This document shows, in pieces, positions 38,430 to 50,718 of a stretch of 64,000 nucleotides of DNA. How positions within the stretch are numbered: position 1 is the stretch's first letter; each line of letters starts with the position of its first letter. This stretch comes from Serilophus lunatus (taxonomy: Eukaryota > Chordata > Aves > Passeriformes > Eurylaimidae): positions 123,725-187,724 of the forward strand of contig VXBA01006131.1 in assembly GCA_013399895.1 (NCBI GenBank). The letters are read 5' to 3'. Below the pieces are notes generated by a model, which did no database searches, was not told where the DNA came from, and was given only the letters and a program-made list of their open reading frames with translations. The translations under genes were made by a program, and so were the position numbers.

Positions 38430-39581
38430 GATTTGGTGTTTGAGATGTCCAGATGCTAATGCTCCTAATGATCAGCCATTCTTTTTGACTTTTGGTAACA
38501 AGTATTCTCATGCAGTTAATATCAAACAGAACTTTGTGCTCTACATCTGTTATTTCAAAATTCCCATTTTTGAACTCCCCTAGTCTCAAGTAAGTAGTAC
38601 ATTGTCTTCCTTTTTTACTGCCTACAATCTTTTCTCCTACTTCCAGAGCCCCATGATGTAAAATGTCATTTTGCCGATCTTCAGTTCCAGTGACAACTTT
38701 AATTTTACTGATTTTAGTGGGCTTTTCAAATACAATTCCATAGAAGTCTCCACTAGAAGGAGCTTTGCCCCAGAAGTACTCATCAATGCTGCTGTAAGCC
38801 TTGCTTGCCTCGTAGTTTTCAAATACATTCATGTTGGTGTGCAAGTTTGCAGGTGGGTTGTCAGGGATGTCAAATGATTCCTCTTCAAAATCATCATCCT
38901 TTAACTTATTTTCAGCTCCTTTGTAAGATGAGTAGTATCCCATGTGCTGGAATAAGGATGGCTTAAAACGTATCACTTCCTTTTGAGCTAATAGCCCACG
39001 AAAGTGGATGAGCAGCCAGTCGCAAGGCATTTCTTGGTAAAACATCAACAGAAAATGGGCCAGGCGTGGGAGGTCATGAGAATGATAAAGCTTTCCAATG
39101 TACCCCAGTTTGGAGAATTCCAAAGTCACCCAGTAGGATCCTTCTCGTGAGGTAATTACCTTCTTAACAGCAGTCAAAAAATTCTTTGAGCAGCGAACAT
39201 CATCTTCTAGCATCACATAATAGTCAGAAAGGTTAGCACAAAAGTTTAGAAGGAAAGCATAATCTACATTTTGTTTTGATCGAAACTTCACACGGTCCTC
39301 TGGGTCATTGTAATTTCTCTTGAGGCCATCCAGTACAGGATAATAATCCTCTGGGACGTGAATAACTATTAATCTGCCTGCAATTATATGATGTGCAAAT
39401 TTCTGTGAAATATCTTGGACCATCCCTTCACACCAGGCTGAGTCAAAATCTGCCAGCTGTACTACCACTGCGATTTCTTTGAGTTCCTCATAGCTTGATT
39501 GCTCAAATATGGACTTGATGGTCTCAAGTAAGTAGTTTCCCTTTTTCCGCTTTACAGAGGATAGTCCAATTGTAAGATACC
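38425..39581 (-). CDS. MGAT4C: GnT-IV family glycosyltransferase MGAT4C, terminal coding exon
   Basis: This last exon encodes most of the catalytic domain of the alpha-1,3-mannosyl-glycoprotein 4-beta-N-acetylglucosaminyltransferase C-type protein. Enzymes of the family add GlcNAc in beta-1,4 linkage to the alpha-1,3 mannose arm of N-glycans in the Golgi; activity of the C member is less well established. The acceptor (ttttgtacag) ends at 39582, and two bases complete Arg93. The exon then encodes residues 94-477 and TAA at 38425. It opens YLTIGLSSVKRKKGNYLLET and carries the acidic metal-binding motif EDD in YVMLEDDVRC (residues 218-220). Also visible are VTLEFSKLGYIGKLYHSHDL and the C-terminal region with TGTEDRQNDILHHGALEVGE. 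A sequon lies at Asn209. Close similarity to human MGAT4C runs throughout. The protein ends SIWTSQTPNQ, five residues beyond the human WTS end. The GTG at 39468 is an internal valine, not a start. Confidence 0.97.
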
Positions 39582-41408
39582 CTGTACAAAAGACAATTTA
39601 AACAAAAACTTAGTATCTGATATTGGAAACAATTTTACCACAAAGCTATTCTCCAGTACTATGTTTATATTAAATAAATTTTGTGCATGGTGAAGACCGA
39701 GAAATTTGGTATGTAAACTTATTAGGTTGCTTGCAATAAAGGACCTTTATTACCTTTTCAAAAAGAAGTATTGTTTTGCAAGCAAATAGACATATGGAGA
39801 CTATTGTGTTAAACATTCACTTGTTAACTGCAAGGACTGAGATGTCACGGACATATGCCAAAGCAATGTGTACGTATACACCTGGGTAGACAAAACCACA
39901 TAGACCATGCTAAGGCTGTAAAATCTGCTAAAACAAAGGAGTTTACGAGGCAATTCACACAATATTTTTAAAGCTAGGAAGTATAAAATGCAGCACAAAA
40001 ATGTGATATAGAGATTAATTGCCATTATCATTTTAAGTCCTTTGAAAGTCCAGGAGCATTTATTCATAACTTCTTAGTGATATGAATTTTGCATGGATTT
40101 TTTTTCCTTCATGTTTGTTTTTAGCCAAGTTTGTCCAACTTTTCTTTGTTAGTAGTTCTTTTTCTAACTTTCTTTCAGGATTCATTGAGCATTTTACAGG
40201 GAACTGCTTCTCAGTAGATGTAATTTAGATACTATTTTAAAGTAGAAGAGAACTTCTTACTTGTATTAATAATTTTTAATGCTGCTACACCTTTCTAGAG
40301 ACAGATGTTTTTTAGTTATAAGGGAAGAATTTTAATCTCTGACATTTTATAGTCACTGCCATTGCATTTTTACCAGCATTCCAAATCAGGGGATTTTTCA
40401 GATATTTGCTAATATACCTTTATTTTTTTAACTTCTGATGCAAAACATTTTACAGCTTTATAATTGACAGGATGTACTTTAGTTGAACCTACCCTGATTT
40501 TCTTAAAATATAGTGGTTTGTAAAACACTGTTCTGATATAGTGATACAGTAATTCAGTGTTTCCCTCAAGGCTTAAGTGGTCAAAAAGTAGTTGTACAGT
40601 GAAGTACAACCGAAGAAGTCATTAACACCACCTACAGAACCCATATTTTTTCAAATCTAATTTGAACAAACTTTATAGCTTTCTACAACTCACATACTAC
40701 TTTATTTTACCTTCTGTTCTTAGACTTTTGAGCCATGTAAATGATTGATTTGGAACATAAAGAACATCAGTCTAAAATCTAGGAATGGCCATATTTCACT
40801 TCCAGAGGAAAGTCTTGAACCATGTCTGAAATCTGAATAGCTAAATAGTCCACCTACAGACAGCTATGAAAAGAAACAGCCTTTACTGTCCCCATAATAG
40901 CAATATTCACTTTCCTCATTATCACAGCTAAAGGAACAAGGAGATCTATTCTGGCAGATCTGTTCTGGCAGAGCAGGGAGCCCTAAAGGGTGTATCTATG
41001 TGATCCCAAGCATACTTAAGATTGGATTTACTGGTTATATAGACAGAGATTGACAGTATGGTCTCGGAAGGTCATGTGCCTTTTTCTGCCTTCTAAACCA
41101 TCTTCCTATTGCCTAGGAGGAGATCCACAGAAGTATGCTCACACAGACCATCCAGGGGCTGCCTGCAGGATCTCTAAAGGCCAGGCTTTTGGTCAGATGG
41201 TAATCAGGCTGTGAGGCAATCACTGCTAGGTCTGGACTTGTGGCCACTCAAAAAGTGGCAATACAGAGAGATAGCTGTTCCATGAACTATCCTGAAATTG
41301 TCACTGCTTAACTCAGCCCCTCTTGGCCAGAGATACCACAGGGACTATCTAGACTTCACCTGTTTTTAAATTACCTCATTTTGTAACATTCAGATTGCAG
41401 TTACTTAC
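39582..41408 (-). other. MGAT4C: MGAT4C intron
   Basis: This intron of 1827 bases lies between the last two coding exons. On the minus strand its donor is GTAAGT (41408 downward) and its acceptor ends at 39582. It interrupts the Arg93 codon after the first base. The interval 40930-41330 is somewhat richer in GC but was not assigned to a repeat. Confidence 0.9.
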
Positions 41409-41556
41409 TTTTCCTTGGCAAAGGTGTGCCAGCTAAGTAGCGATAGGAAATATTTATAGATCCTGAGAAATTAGACAAATCTTTAAAACTGTGAACATAA
41501 CGCTCTGGGTTGAGCTGGTGCGTGGCTGTTTCTCTGATTAATTGCTTGTCCCCTTC
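41409..41556 (-). CDS. MGAT4C: MGAT4C middle coding exon (stem region)
   Basis: This 148-base exon has 49 codons plus the first base of the split Arg93 codon. The acceptor (cccactattag) ends at 41557 and the donor GTAAGT starts at 41408. It encodes residues 44-92, beginning EGDKQLIRETATHQLNPERY, then VHSFKDLSNFSGSINISYRY and LAGTPLPRK. This is the lumenal stem and the start of the catalytic region of the type II Golgi enzyme. Two N-glycosylation sequons are visible, NFS at Asn72 and NIS at Asn78. The phase matches both neighbours (0 at its start, 1 at its end), and the segment aligns without gaps to the human protein. Confidence 0.96.
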
Positions 41557-44500
41557 CTAATAGTGGGAAAACAAAAAAGAATAGAAGAGGGAGAGAGACA
41601 GAGAGAAACACATTTGTGAGTGCCAGCTAGAGAGGAAACGCAGACAGGCAGGTTTCCAAGAATAACATTGTTCAGTGTCAGCTTTCGAGAAAGCATGTAT
41701 ATGTCACCTCATTTAAAAAAACCTAAGCAAAACAAAACAAAACATTACTGAAACATTACAGAAAATCTACCACAACCCTTCAGATTATATTAATAAGAAA
41801 ATAAAAAAAACATTTTGCACAAAAACTCCAGAAAAGTAGCAACCACTAAAGTATTGGTGCAAAACGCTGTGATATTCAAAAGAGAGATCTGTCAGTAACA
41901 GATAACTTTCACTGATGTAGAATGGGGTAGATTTTTTAAAAATGTTTTCAGTTATTAAAAAAGCCACCAAAACTGCTGCAAATGAAAGACAGAACTAGAT
42001 CCCGGCATCTGGTTCATTCTGCCAGTTTTCTGAGTAGCTTCTACTGAGGTTTGTGATGAGAAGAAATGCATGTGATCATGCAGACTGCAAAAGCTTTCTC
42101 TAAATTTGGTGAACACTATTTGACGGCATAGAAAAAAGGCACATTTCTCACCATGCCTCCTCTTCCTGCCTCCTTCTTCAGTCTTTTTCTTCCAAGAGGC
42201 TTCCCTAGCCATAGTAAAGTCACAGAAGGGGAAGAGCAGCTTCATGAGTAGTGCCCTATCCATAAGGTCACTTGGGCCTCAGGAAAATCTGTTCCTTAGT
42301 CCTTAAGAAAAGGGAAAATATCTAACAGGTTTTAATGTCATGAGACTAAATTTAAAACTAGAAATCCTTATTTAATTTACCTTGTTTGATCTTATTCTGA
42401 TAACAGGCCCATGTACGAATGAGTTCATTTCTCCTGATATATACAATACGTTAATGCACTAAAACTTCCTGATCTGTCATTAAATGAGAGCACTGTGCAG
42501 TAGTAGTACTGCTGAAAATAGCAACAACCACAGAAAAAGTAAACAGCACTTATATGTAATGGTATAAATATTCAAAAATGTCTCAAAGATATATTTTATA
42601 GCACAAAGAAATATGTCTGTAAAATGATTGTACATTCATTTAAAGTTCTTTGTTTTTCTTTCATAGAAGTAGTAAATAATCCACTTTGGAGCTTAGTAAA
42701 GATCTTTGTCAACATCTATGGATATCTATCTGCACTGTTATGCACTCTTGATCTGCAATGTCTCTGGAATAATTTTTCTCTATTGCTTCTGTGCTACTTT
42801 GCATTTGCTCATAAATTACAAAAGGAAGTTTGATGATCAAATTCAAGACTTAAATGTAACTCAATGGTTTAGGAAGAGAATACACCAAAACCTCAGGAGA
42901 ATTTCCATAATAAATTTCAGACAGAATAATAATATGCTGGTCCAAAAACTTTCTTTTTTTAAAAACCAGCCTTTCTTTAATTTCACAATATTATGTGTCA
43001 CTGGTTTCAGAATGAAGTACAAAAATTCCTTCTTTCATAAGAAGGTTTTGGAATGGAAACCCATTCTATTGTGGTTTTGCTGGAAAAAAATTTTGAAATT
43101 TTGAAAATGTTTAGAAATAGACAATGTCAGAACAAAATGTTTTAACAAGCTTTTGCTTAATGGCTTTTGTGGGTCATATAATTTATTTTAATAGCCTCTA
43201 TTTTCATTCTTATGTTGAACGATGGGCAAAACTGAAATACGGATTTTTTTCCAAAATATTAAAATCTGTTTCTTCCATCTCAGACTACTATGCAGAGGTC
43301 AGTGAAGCTAAGGAGTTTGATTAATTCTTTTTTGTTGTCTTCTCTAGTTTTTTCTATTATGGTTGTGGCTTTCATCTGTTAAGCAACCTCTAACTTACAT
43401 TTCAGTATTTGCCAAAGCTTGGGATTTTCCTATGGGTGCCATGGGATGAAGTGCCAGAAGTTGTTGACCCTTTGTGAAGACACTCTGCTCTGGTAAAGAT
43501 GTTGTGTCAGCTACAATAGTACTATTGTACTTGTACTAGTACAATATAGTACTAGTGCCCAAAATAGTAATTGGTATTCATAGAAGACATGCTTCATTTA
43601 CATTTCATTAGCACCTCTGAAAAGGTATAAGAATCCCACTACATACATTGTGATATCCGGTATATATTATTTCAGTATGTCTTCAAAACACTTGAACAAA
43701 TGTAGTTCATATGCTGCAGATGAAGCACCTTAAACCACTTTTCTAATGCCCACACATCAGCAATGAATAACTGCATACCCCTACTCATCATACTTAAGCA
43801 GTTTCACCACTTGGGCCTTCACTTTCCATTCCCACATCAATTGTGCTGCAGAAAAAAGTAAACAAATTCTTTGAGCATGTGAGACTCTCTGAGCAGAAGC
43901 AGAAAGATTGCTAGAATGAATCTCAGTTAAATATTCTAACATTTTGAAAAAGACCACTCATCTAATCTTACGTCTGGTGCCAGAGACACCAGCCCCACAG
44001 CCCCTTGTGCCTGAAACCAGAAAGAGGTCAGGGTCAGCTGCCTTCCTTCTATCAGTTGCATTTGGCCAATAGTCCAGCAGAAGATTGGCTACAATTCAGA
44101 GGGCCTTTAGGGCTCTGAGGGATTCCATATTTTCATTCCTCGTGGGGAACTGTTTAGCTTGCCATCCTCAAAAATCTTTCCCTAGGTATCTCTCTCCTCA
44201 CTATAACCTCTGATGTTGCTCATCTTTTACCTCAGCAGAGAAAACGCACCAGACATTGTGGGTCTGGAGCTGTCAGACCTGATCGAACCTAAATAAATAA
44301 ACTCAAAAATCAACATCCTAACCTATTTGAAAAACACTCGATGGGACCATAAAGGTATCAAGAGAACTGGAATAACTGTTAGGAGACTTGGCAAGAGACT
44401 TGGCTGGGAAGTACATGAATGCAAACATGCCAGAACTGTGATGAGAGAAGCAATGAAAAAGAGGGAATTTATAAAAAAGAGGAGAAGAGAAAATTAAGAG

Positions 44501-45964
44501 CAAGACAAGGAGCCATCTAGGGAACTGGCAAATAGGACAGGAAAAATTTTCCAAAACAAACCAAGAGGAACACCATTAGCAGTGATAAAAAAACCCCTTC
44601 AGAAATGTTTGAGGGACTTCGAAGAAACTAGTAAAGAGAGAAGAAACATCAGGGAAAATATGACTAGGAAATAATAATTAAAAAAAAAAAACAGGTCACA
44701 TTTTATCATAACCAGGAAATGCTACATAAATGAGTGCAAAACCTGAGTGTTAAGAGGAAGAAATATGTCTGTAATGCAGTAACAAGCTAGAGGTACGGTT
44801 TAACTTTTTAATATTTTTAAAAATATTAGCATAATCAAAGTATTGTAGATATTTATAATGATGTTAAGTAATTTTATAAATAAAATATATTAATTTAGAA
44901 TAATTCCAAAGTTATATATGCCTCTGATAAATAATGTAAAGGTTTTACTATTTACATGTTACAATTTTTGTGGCACTACTGTGTTTCTTTTCAGTTCCAA
45001 CTTGATTTGTTCTGGTGATTGGACTTTACCTTTCAGAATACTGGAAAGGCCATACTGTTCCAGTTCCATTTAAGATGAAGATGGGACTGTATAATCATAT
45101 CACAATATATTCAGCTTAGTCATTTTACTATTTGCAAGCTCCATTTGTTAAGTCATCACATTCTTTTACTGAGGCCATCAAACTCAAACCACTAATCAAG
45201 TCTTCAGGGCTTACTTGAAATTCATCACTGAAGCACCCCTACATTACATATGAACTGTGGAGCTATGTTACATTGTCAGTAGCTTATCTGTTGAAATTCA
45301 TAACACAAATGTTTCCATTCTTTTTTTCAAAATCATAAACTTAGACTAGGTTTAATTTATGTCCAATTGTAAATGCTGTAACACTGAACCTGTCAGACTC
45401 GAATTTAGATATAGAATGTGAGAAAAACATAAAACCACTAAAAAGAAATTCTTCATGCAAGCAGCTTAAAGTAGATGGAATCAGTGTAAGTTCTCTTTCA
45501 TAATTTCATTTTTATAATAGTGTTTAATGCAGTATTCATGGATGAGATTTGCAGCATGGACTGAAAAAGGAACCCTAGCTCACACAAATATTTCAGATGT
45601 AGTCTATTTTCAACATTAAAATTGAGAGAAATCGAGAAGAATGGAAAAGACAAAGGATATATTTACTCAAAGGACACCTGGTGGAGATACCTTCGTTTTT
45701 TGCTACATTCATTTTCTCCCATACTACCAATAAACAGTGACATATACACTTGTGTGAAAAGGACTGTCGGGATCTTACTGACACGTGCTGTATGCAGTGT
45801 ACATTAGGAAGACGGTTTCCTCATGAATGACAGAATTTGAGGACACTTCACTGTTAATGATCCATCAACAGGAGAAATTGAAGCCATTATGAAATTTACT
45901 GTTTAACTAGGAATGTTTCCTGTTCTGTTGTTCCAGGAAAATGTCTTCCATCTAAAAAACTTAC
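41557..45964 (-). other. MGAT4C: MGAT4C intron
   Basis: This phase-0 intron of 4408 bases runs from the donor GTAAGT (45964 downward) to the acceptor at 41557. It contains the palindrome cluster at 43512-43544. An unassigned, somewhat GC-richer interval lies at 43970-44280. The open frames inside it, such as the one at 42706-43104 (+), show no recognisable domain and are judged to be chance. Confidence 0.9.
43512..43544. repeat. Two adjacent perfect palindromes
   Basis: An 18-base perfect palindrome (tacaatagtactattgta, 43512-43529) is followed one base later by a 14-base perfect palindrome (ttgtactagtacaa, 43531-43544). A tagtacta palindrome follows just downstream. The whole cluster is built from TAGTAC/GTACTA words. 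Confidence 0.95.
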
Positions 45965-46093
45965 CAAAACATAACCATCTTCAATGTACAAGTTCATGAA
46001 CAGCAAACAAATGACAAGGATTCCTAAGAATGACACTGCTGATCGTTTCCGCAAGCATCTCATTTTATCAAAATATTTCAGGCTGTGTCTCAT
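45965..46093 (-). CDS. MGAT4C: MGAT4C first coding exon (cytoplasmic tail and membrane anchor)
   Basis: This exon spans 45965-46120 on the minus strand. The acceptor (tctttcccag) ends at 46121 and the donor GTAAGT starts at 45964. The first in-frame ATG is at 46093, giving residues 1-43: MRHSLKYFDKMRCLRKRSAV, then SFLGILVICLLFMNLYIEDG and YVL. A short basic tail followed by a hydrophobic segment (about residues 19-37) is the signal anchor of a type II Golgi protein. The total product is 477 residues, against about 478 in human. The frame stays open upstream to the exon edge, so a start in an earlier exon is possible. The ATG at 46093 has a poor context (C at -3), whereas the ATG at 46063 has A at -3 and would give 467 residues. 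Confidence 0.9.
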
Positions 46094-48629
46094 ATGAAAA
46101 GCAGCATACAGTAATGTCACCTGGGAAAGAAAACCACAGTATTACAAGAACTGTCTGCCTGATAAGCATCATAATAAATCAACTTACCTTCAGATGTATC
46201 AAATCCCTGCAAACACACATGAACTATACACTTTCAGATGGAATTAATTTCATTTAATCATTGTCATCTTCAAGTTTAATATACAATCTTAACTATAATT
46301 TAAGCTTCCCTTTTTTTTGGTGGTGGTGTTGTTGTTTTCTGGTGGCTTTTTTTTTGTCAAAACAAAAAAAACCCCACAGTCATACCTCTTTTTGGCTGGA
46401 ATTATGATGTCACTGTGGCAGGAGAGCAGGAGTCCATCAGCAGTTAAGTTTCTCATGCTTAACTGCCAGATCCTTACATAATAGCTAGAGATGATGCTGT
46501 CCATTGTTTCCCTGTATACCTGTGTCTCCTTCCAAAGACAGGTTAGGCCAACAGGGAAAGACAAAGCTATTGCATGATTCAGTAGAAGAACTGTGAATAC
46601 CAGAAATTCCAGACACATAAAGTATCTTCCCTGAGCTGAGAAAGCAGTAGCAAGACTGTGCAACATTGCTTAGCACTAAACTTCTGTACTAGAATGGAAA
46701 AACTCTCACTGGAGATATCATTTTCTTCTTCAGAAGAAAGGTGTATGTCTATCTTAAATCAAATGTATTTACTCAGAGTATTGGGAAGTCCTGACCCAAT
46801 TAGATGAATCAAAAAAGGATAGCATAGATGTTCATAAAGCCTCTCAGTAGTTCTATTCAGGATCAAGAAAGAGGACTGTCTAGTCATATCATAAAGTTGC
46901 ATATTCCTTTTAGCCATTTTACTCATTAAAAATAGATATATTATGTTCTTGCCACCTCAAATTATAAGCATTAACCTAGATAGGACTACGTATTTTTGAA
47001 CAAAATTTGGCCACAAATTGAAGATTGCACTGCCTAAACTCTGATGGATTATTAGCAAAAAAATAGATTATAAGATTACTATTTATGTTTTCACTCATCT
47101 TTTACCTATTTTCCACAGCAGTGCCTCATTTTTCAATTGAATGTAATATATAGAAGTTTCAGACAAATGGAGACTTTAAAGATATCCTATGCAAAGTAAT
47201 AAAAAGCACTACATGTGCAATGGTTAAACCCTACACTTAAATACCTTCATTTTTTAAGGTGTTGAATATCTAAACTGATACAAAATAGACCAAATTAGGA
47301 GTTCCACAAAAGATTTGTCATGTCATATAGAAAATTTTCTGCCCTAATAACAAAAAAACCTTTCAAGCACAAATTTCAATATGCATTTGTTTTGACAAAC
47401 TGAATAAATATATCTAACAGTATAAAATATGAGTCCATTAGATCCTAGGCAACTGGGAGGTAAATATATCAAATATTAGTAAAACATTTGATTAACTGCA
47501 AGGTTTCACCTATATAGATTCAAAATGACCTGCAATAAATGGAGACTGGTTGTACACAGAATATTTTTAAATTTGCTATATGTTGAGAATAAAACCAATT
47601 TAAATGTTGCACAAAGAAAAAAAAGGAATACATAACAATTTAGAATTTTGTCCTTATTTATTTGAGAGTGATCTGAATTACACAAGCCGGATTATTCTGA
47701 AGCAGAAAAATCCCAATGTGGGTATTTTTTTAAGTTTCATCAAGGATTTCCTTTTTCTAAATATCTAATGAACATAAGTGTCAGGAAGAAGCTGCTAGGG
47801 TTACAAATCTTCAAACACTAGCTCTCCTTAACCCTTTGCACCTCCCTTGGACAGTACAGGGATTGCTTGTGTCTGTGGACTCCAGCAGGCTGTTGTGGAA
47901 AGATTTCTCTTATTTTAGAAAAGTCTGTATTACACATACAGTTTGAGTTTAATTTTTGTTTATTTTTTTTTCTTTTCCCCCTCCTTTCCCCTCCATCTTT
48001 TTTCTTATAGTATAATTACTGATTTTCAAAGCAGTATACTCTTTTAAAATTCTACCAGAAGATCACCGGATGGATTAAACACTGACACTTCTCAGATAGC
48101 ATTAACTACCCTGACTATTGAAAATGCAGATAGTCCCGGTTAGAGTGCTTGCAGTCACTGACAGCTTATTACATGCTTATTTCTTTTCTTTCGAAAACTT
48201 GAGAATAAATTAACGTTTGTTTTCAGTTTCAGGATGACGGTATGTGGCATATTTGTTGGCTGGCCTGCAGTGTTACACAGTTCCTCCATCTTTGTTGAGA
48301 TGCCTGATTGAAGTCCCTAAGGATGAGAAGGAAGACTTACAACTCTATTTGCTGGGTATACTATATTAGTTTTCCCCCATTGTACATTTCATTAGGTCAT
48401 TATTATGTTGGATTAGCGGTAAAAAATGCAGGAATTACACAGGTGAGTCTGGAGGAACATAAAATTGTCATGACTAAAGCTGATGTACAAAAGAGGAGAG
48501 CCCAGTGTGGTCACCACTCAGAGAATACCGGCATCGCTTGTCTGGTTTCACACGAACTCGCTATATTATTGTTTTATAATTGGAAGCAGCTGAAAGCATA
48601 GTATCATACCAGTGAGGGTATTTTGTTTA

Positions 48630-48911
48630 TCAGACGTAGTAGGTCCATACCGAGTAAAGGCGAACCCAGGCAGATCCCGCCCCGCAGAGGCTCTGACATC
48701 GCCGCTGACACCAGGTGGCAGTGCGGGCGTGCTCTTGCCAGACCCCAGCCCGCTCCTCAACGTCTTGCTCCCAACCAGTTTGTCTAAGGTGCTGTTCGAC
48801 ATCCTTGTACTGTATGCCTTTAGCTAAAAAGAATTCCTTTCGTCTTCCTGAAGCTGCTTCCTCTTGCGGCTTCCTTTCTAATCTATAACACTGCGTTGTG
48901 GAGCACTGCAT
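48630..48911. other. Unassigned GC-rich island
   Basis: About 280 bases, most GC-rich at roughly 48650-48780, contrast with the surrounding AT-rich DNA and contain several CpG. Both strands are open: 93 codons on the minus strand and 71 on the plus. I recognise neither translation. It lies about 2.5 kb upstream of the first MGAT4C coding exon. Candidate explanations are an alternative promoter or 5' UTR exon of MGAT4C on the minus strand, a fragment of an LTR, or a remnant of a retrocopied mRNA. None is demonstrated, and neither a poly(A) tail nor target duplications were seen. Confidence 0.4.
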
Positions 48912-50639
48912 AAGTGAAATTCTCCTAGGGGAAAAGGTAAATCTTACCTTTTTTGATAGGTAATGTCAGTCGCTTTTTGAAAAAACAGTCTCGGAACTTC
49001 CTACCGTGAGATCTCTGATGTTCTTTAAGATGATTTGAGCAGAATATTCACCATTACTAAAAATCTAAGACTCTGATATTGAAAAAAAAAGGCTTAAATT
49101 TATAATTCAATTCTGAAGGCACAACATTGATTGACGGTTTTATGCCTTCATTATTCATGCAGAATTAAGCAGCTATCAGGATGGTATAAATGCAATTTGT
49201 TTCATAAAGCTGGCAATAAACAGTTAAATATAATGAATAATAAACTTGCATGAATTATAAATATTTACTTTCTAAATGAGATGTACTGCTTTCCTCAGTC
49301 TCTTCAGAGGGAACTGGTAAGACTTCAAATTCCGATGCACATGTATGTGTTGCTATCAGCTATACATGTGGAGTTTTACATAGTGATATGAAACTAAGTC
49401 CTTTGAGTTTCTAAAATGATCTGGCAATGAAAAGGTGGTGAGCTGAAAAAATGCAATGATATACCTTTAAAGTGTGAAGAGACTGTTATTTATAGGATCT
49501 GCAAAGGTGTGTAATTTATATAAAAGGCCAAGATTGATTTTCACATGGTAATGTCAGGTTTTCTCTTGCCGAATTTGGAACACTCAGAACTTTTAAAAAC
49601 TGTTCCAAAAAAATAGATTCCAAATAACCATTCAGAAAGAATGAATTCTTGATATGCCAAGTCCTTGAAACCACAACATTAAATTAAAATATTTAAATAT
49701 AAATAAAATATTTAAATTTAAATAAAATTTTAAAACATTTTAAATTTTTACTTCAATATATCTGTTCCCAAGAGGAAAAAATTATATAAAACAAGACTTT
49801 TTTTGTTATTTTTCACTTTTCAGAGGAAAAGACTTTTTGCCATCCCTATAAGGCTTTCTCTAAGCCGCATACATGCACGCTCACTGTGGTAAACTGTTTC
49901 ATATTTGATCCACTCTAATTCTTCATCACTTTCTGACAGTACTAGGGATTTGTGCTTTGTCCTGCTTTCAGAGATTATTGCTTACTTTCCTGACATATTT
50001 CCTCCATAAAGAGATAGATAAAAAAGCCCTGTGGTGCTCCTTTGCCCATGAGAATGCCAAACCAACTTAAGGACTTAGCTTACCTAACCAGTACAGTGGA
50101 TGTGCTTGTATAAAGATGGAACAACAAGGTCATCTTCGTATTATTTTTTTGTTTGCTTGAGTGCTGTGCCCCAGAAGCTCAAGAAAAGTTACTTACTTGC
50201 AGAGCCGCTAATGGCTGTCAGAAATGGTAACTGCACTATTTCTATATTCTAATATTTCCAAATGAAGCCTGGAGCTTTGCCTGTCATTGCAAAGTCCATA
50301 TTCCAGGAAGTAGAGACGATCCACTGCTACATTTATTATATTAGTAAAATCCATAGATTACACACAAACCCCTTCATTACTGGAGTACTAAATGAACTTT
50401 ATTGCAAATCCTGCTTTGACTAAGGCATGAATGAATGAATGATTCATAGATGAATGAAGCAGACACTTCATTCCTCTGTTTTGTGACGTAGCATTCCACC
50501 TGTAACATTTGATCTCTAATTGAATTGCTTTATTTACAGTTCTTAATACTAGTCCAATTCATTTTTCAGCTTTTCTGTTTGGAAGGCTGCTCATGATGCC
50601 TCAGGATAGCATTTGTTTGTCTTTATGGCCGAAGAAAAA

Positions 50640-50718
50640 ATTTCTAGAAAAAAATAAAACAACGAAACCAAAACAAAAACCCCCAACAAAACCAAAGACC
50701 AAACCAAACTAAAAATTT
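50640..50718. repeat. A/C-rich low-complexity stretch
   Basis: About 80 bases are composed mainly of A runs and C runs, with few G or T, in the style of the longer tract at 4514-4676. No fixed period is apparent. Confidence 0.7.

Noticed and set aside
42706..43104. A 132-codon open frame on the plus strand within an MGAT4C intron
   Set aside because: It is AT-rich, rich in Phe, Lys, Asn and Ile, with no domain or splice context, which is typical of a chance frame.
48630..48911. A 93-codon protein gene on the minus strand
   Set aside because: There is no recognisable family or convincing start context, and the opposite strand is open as well. It is kept only as an unexplained GC-rich island.
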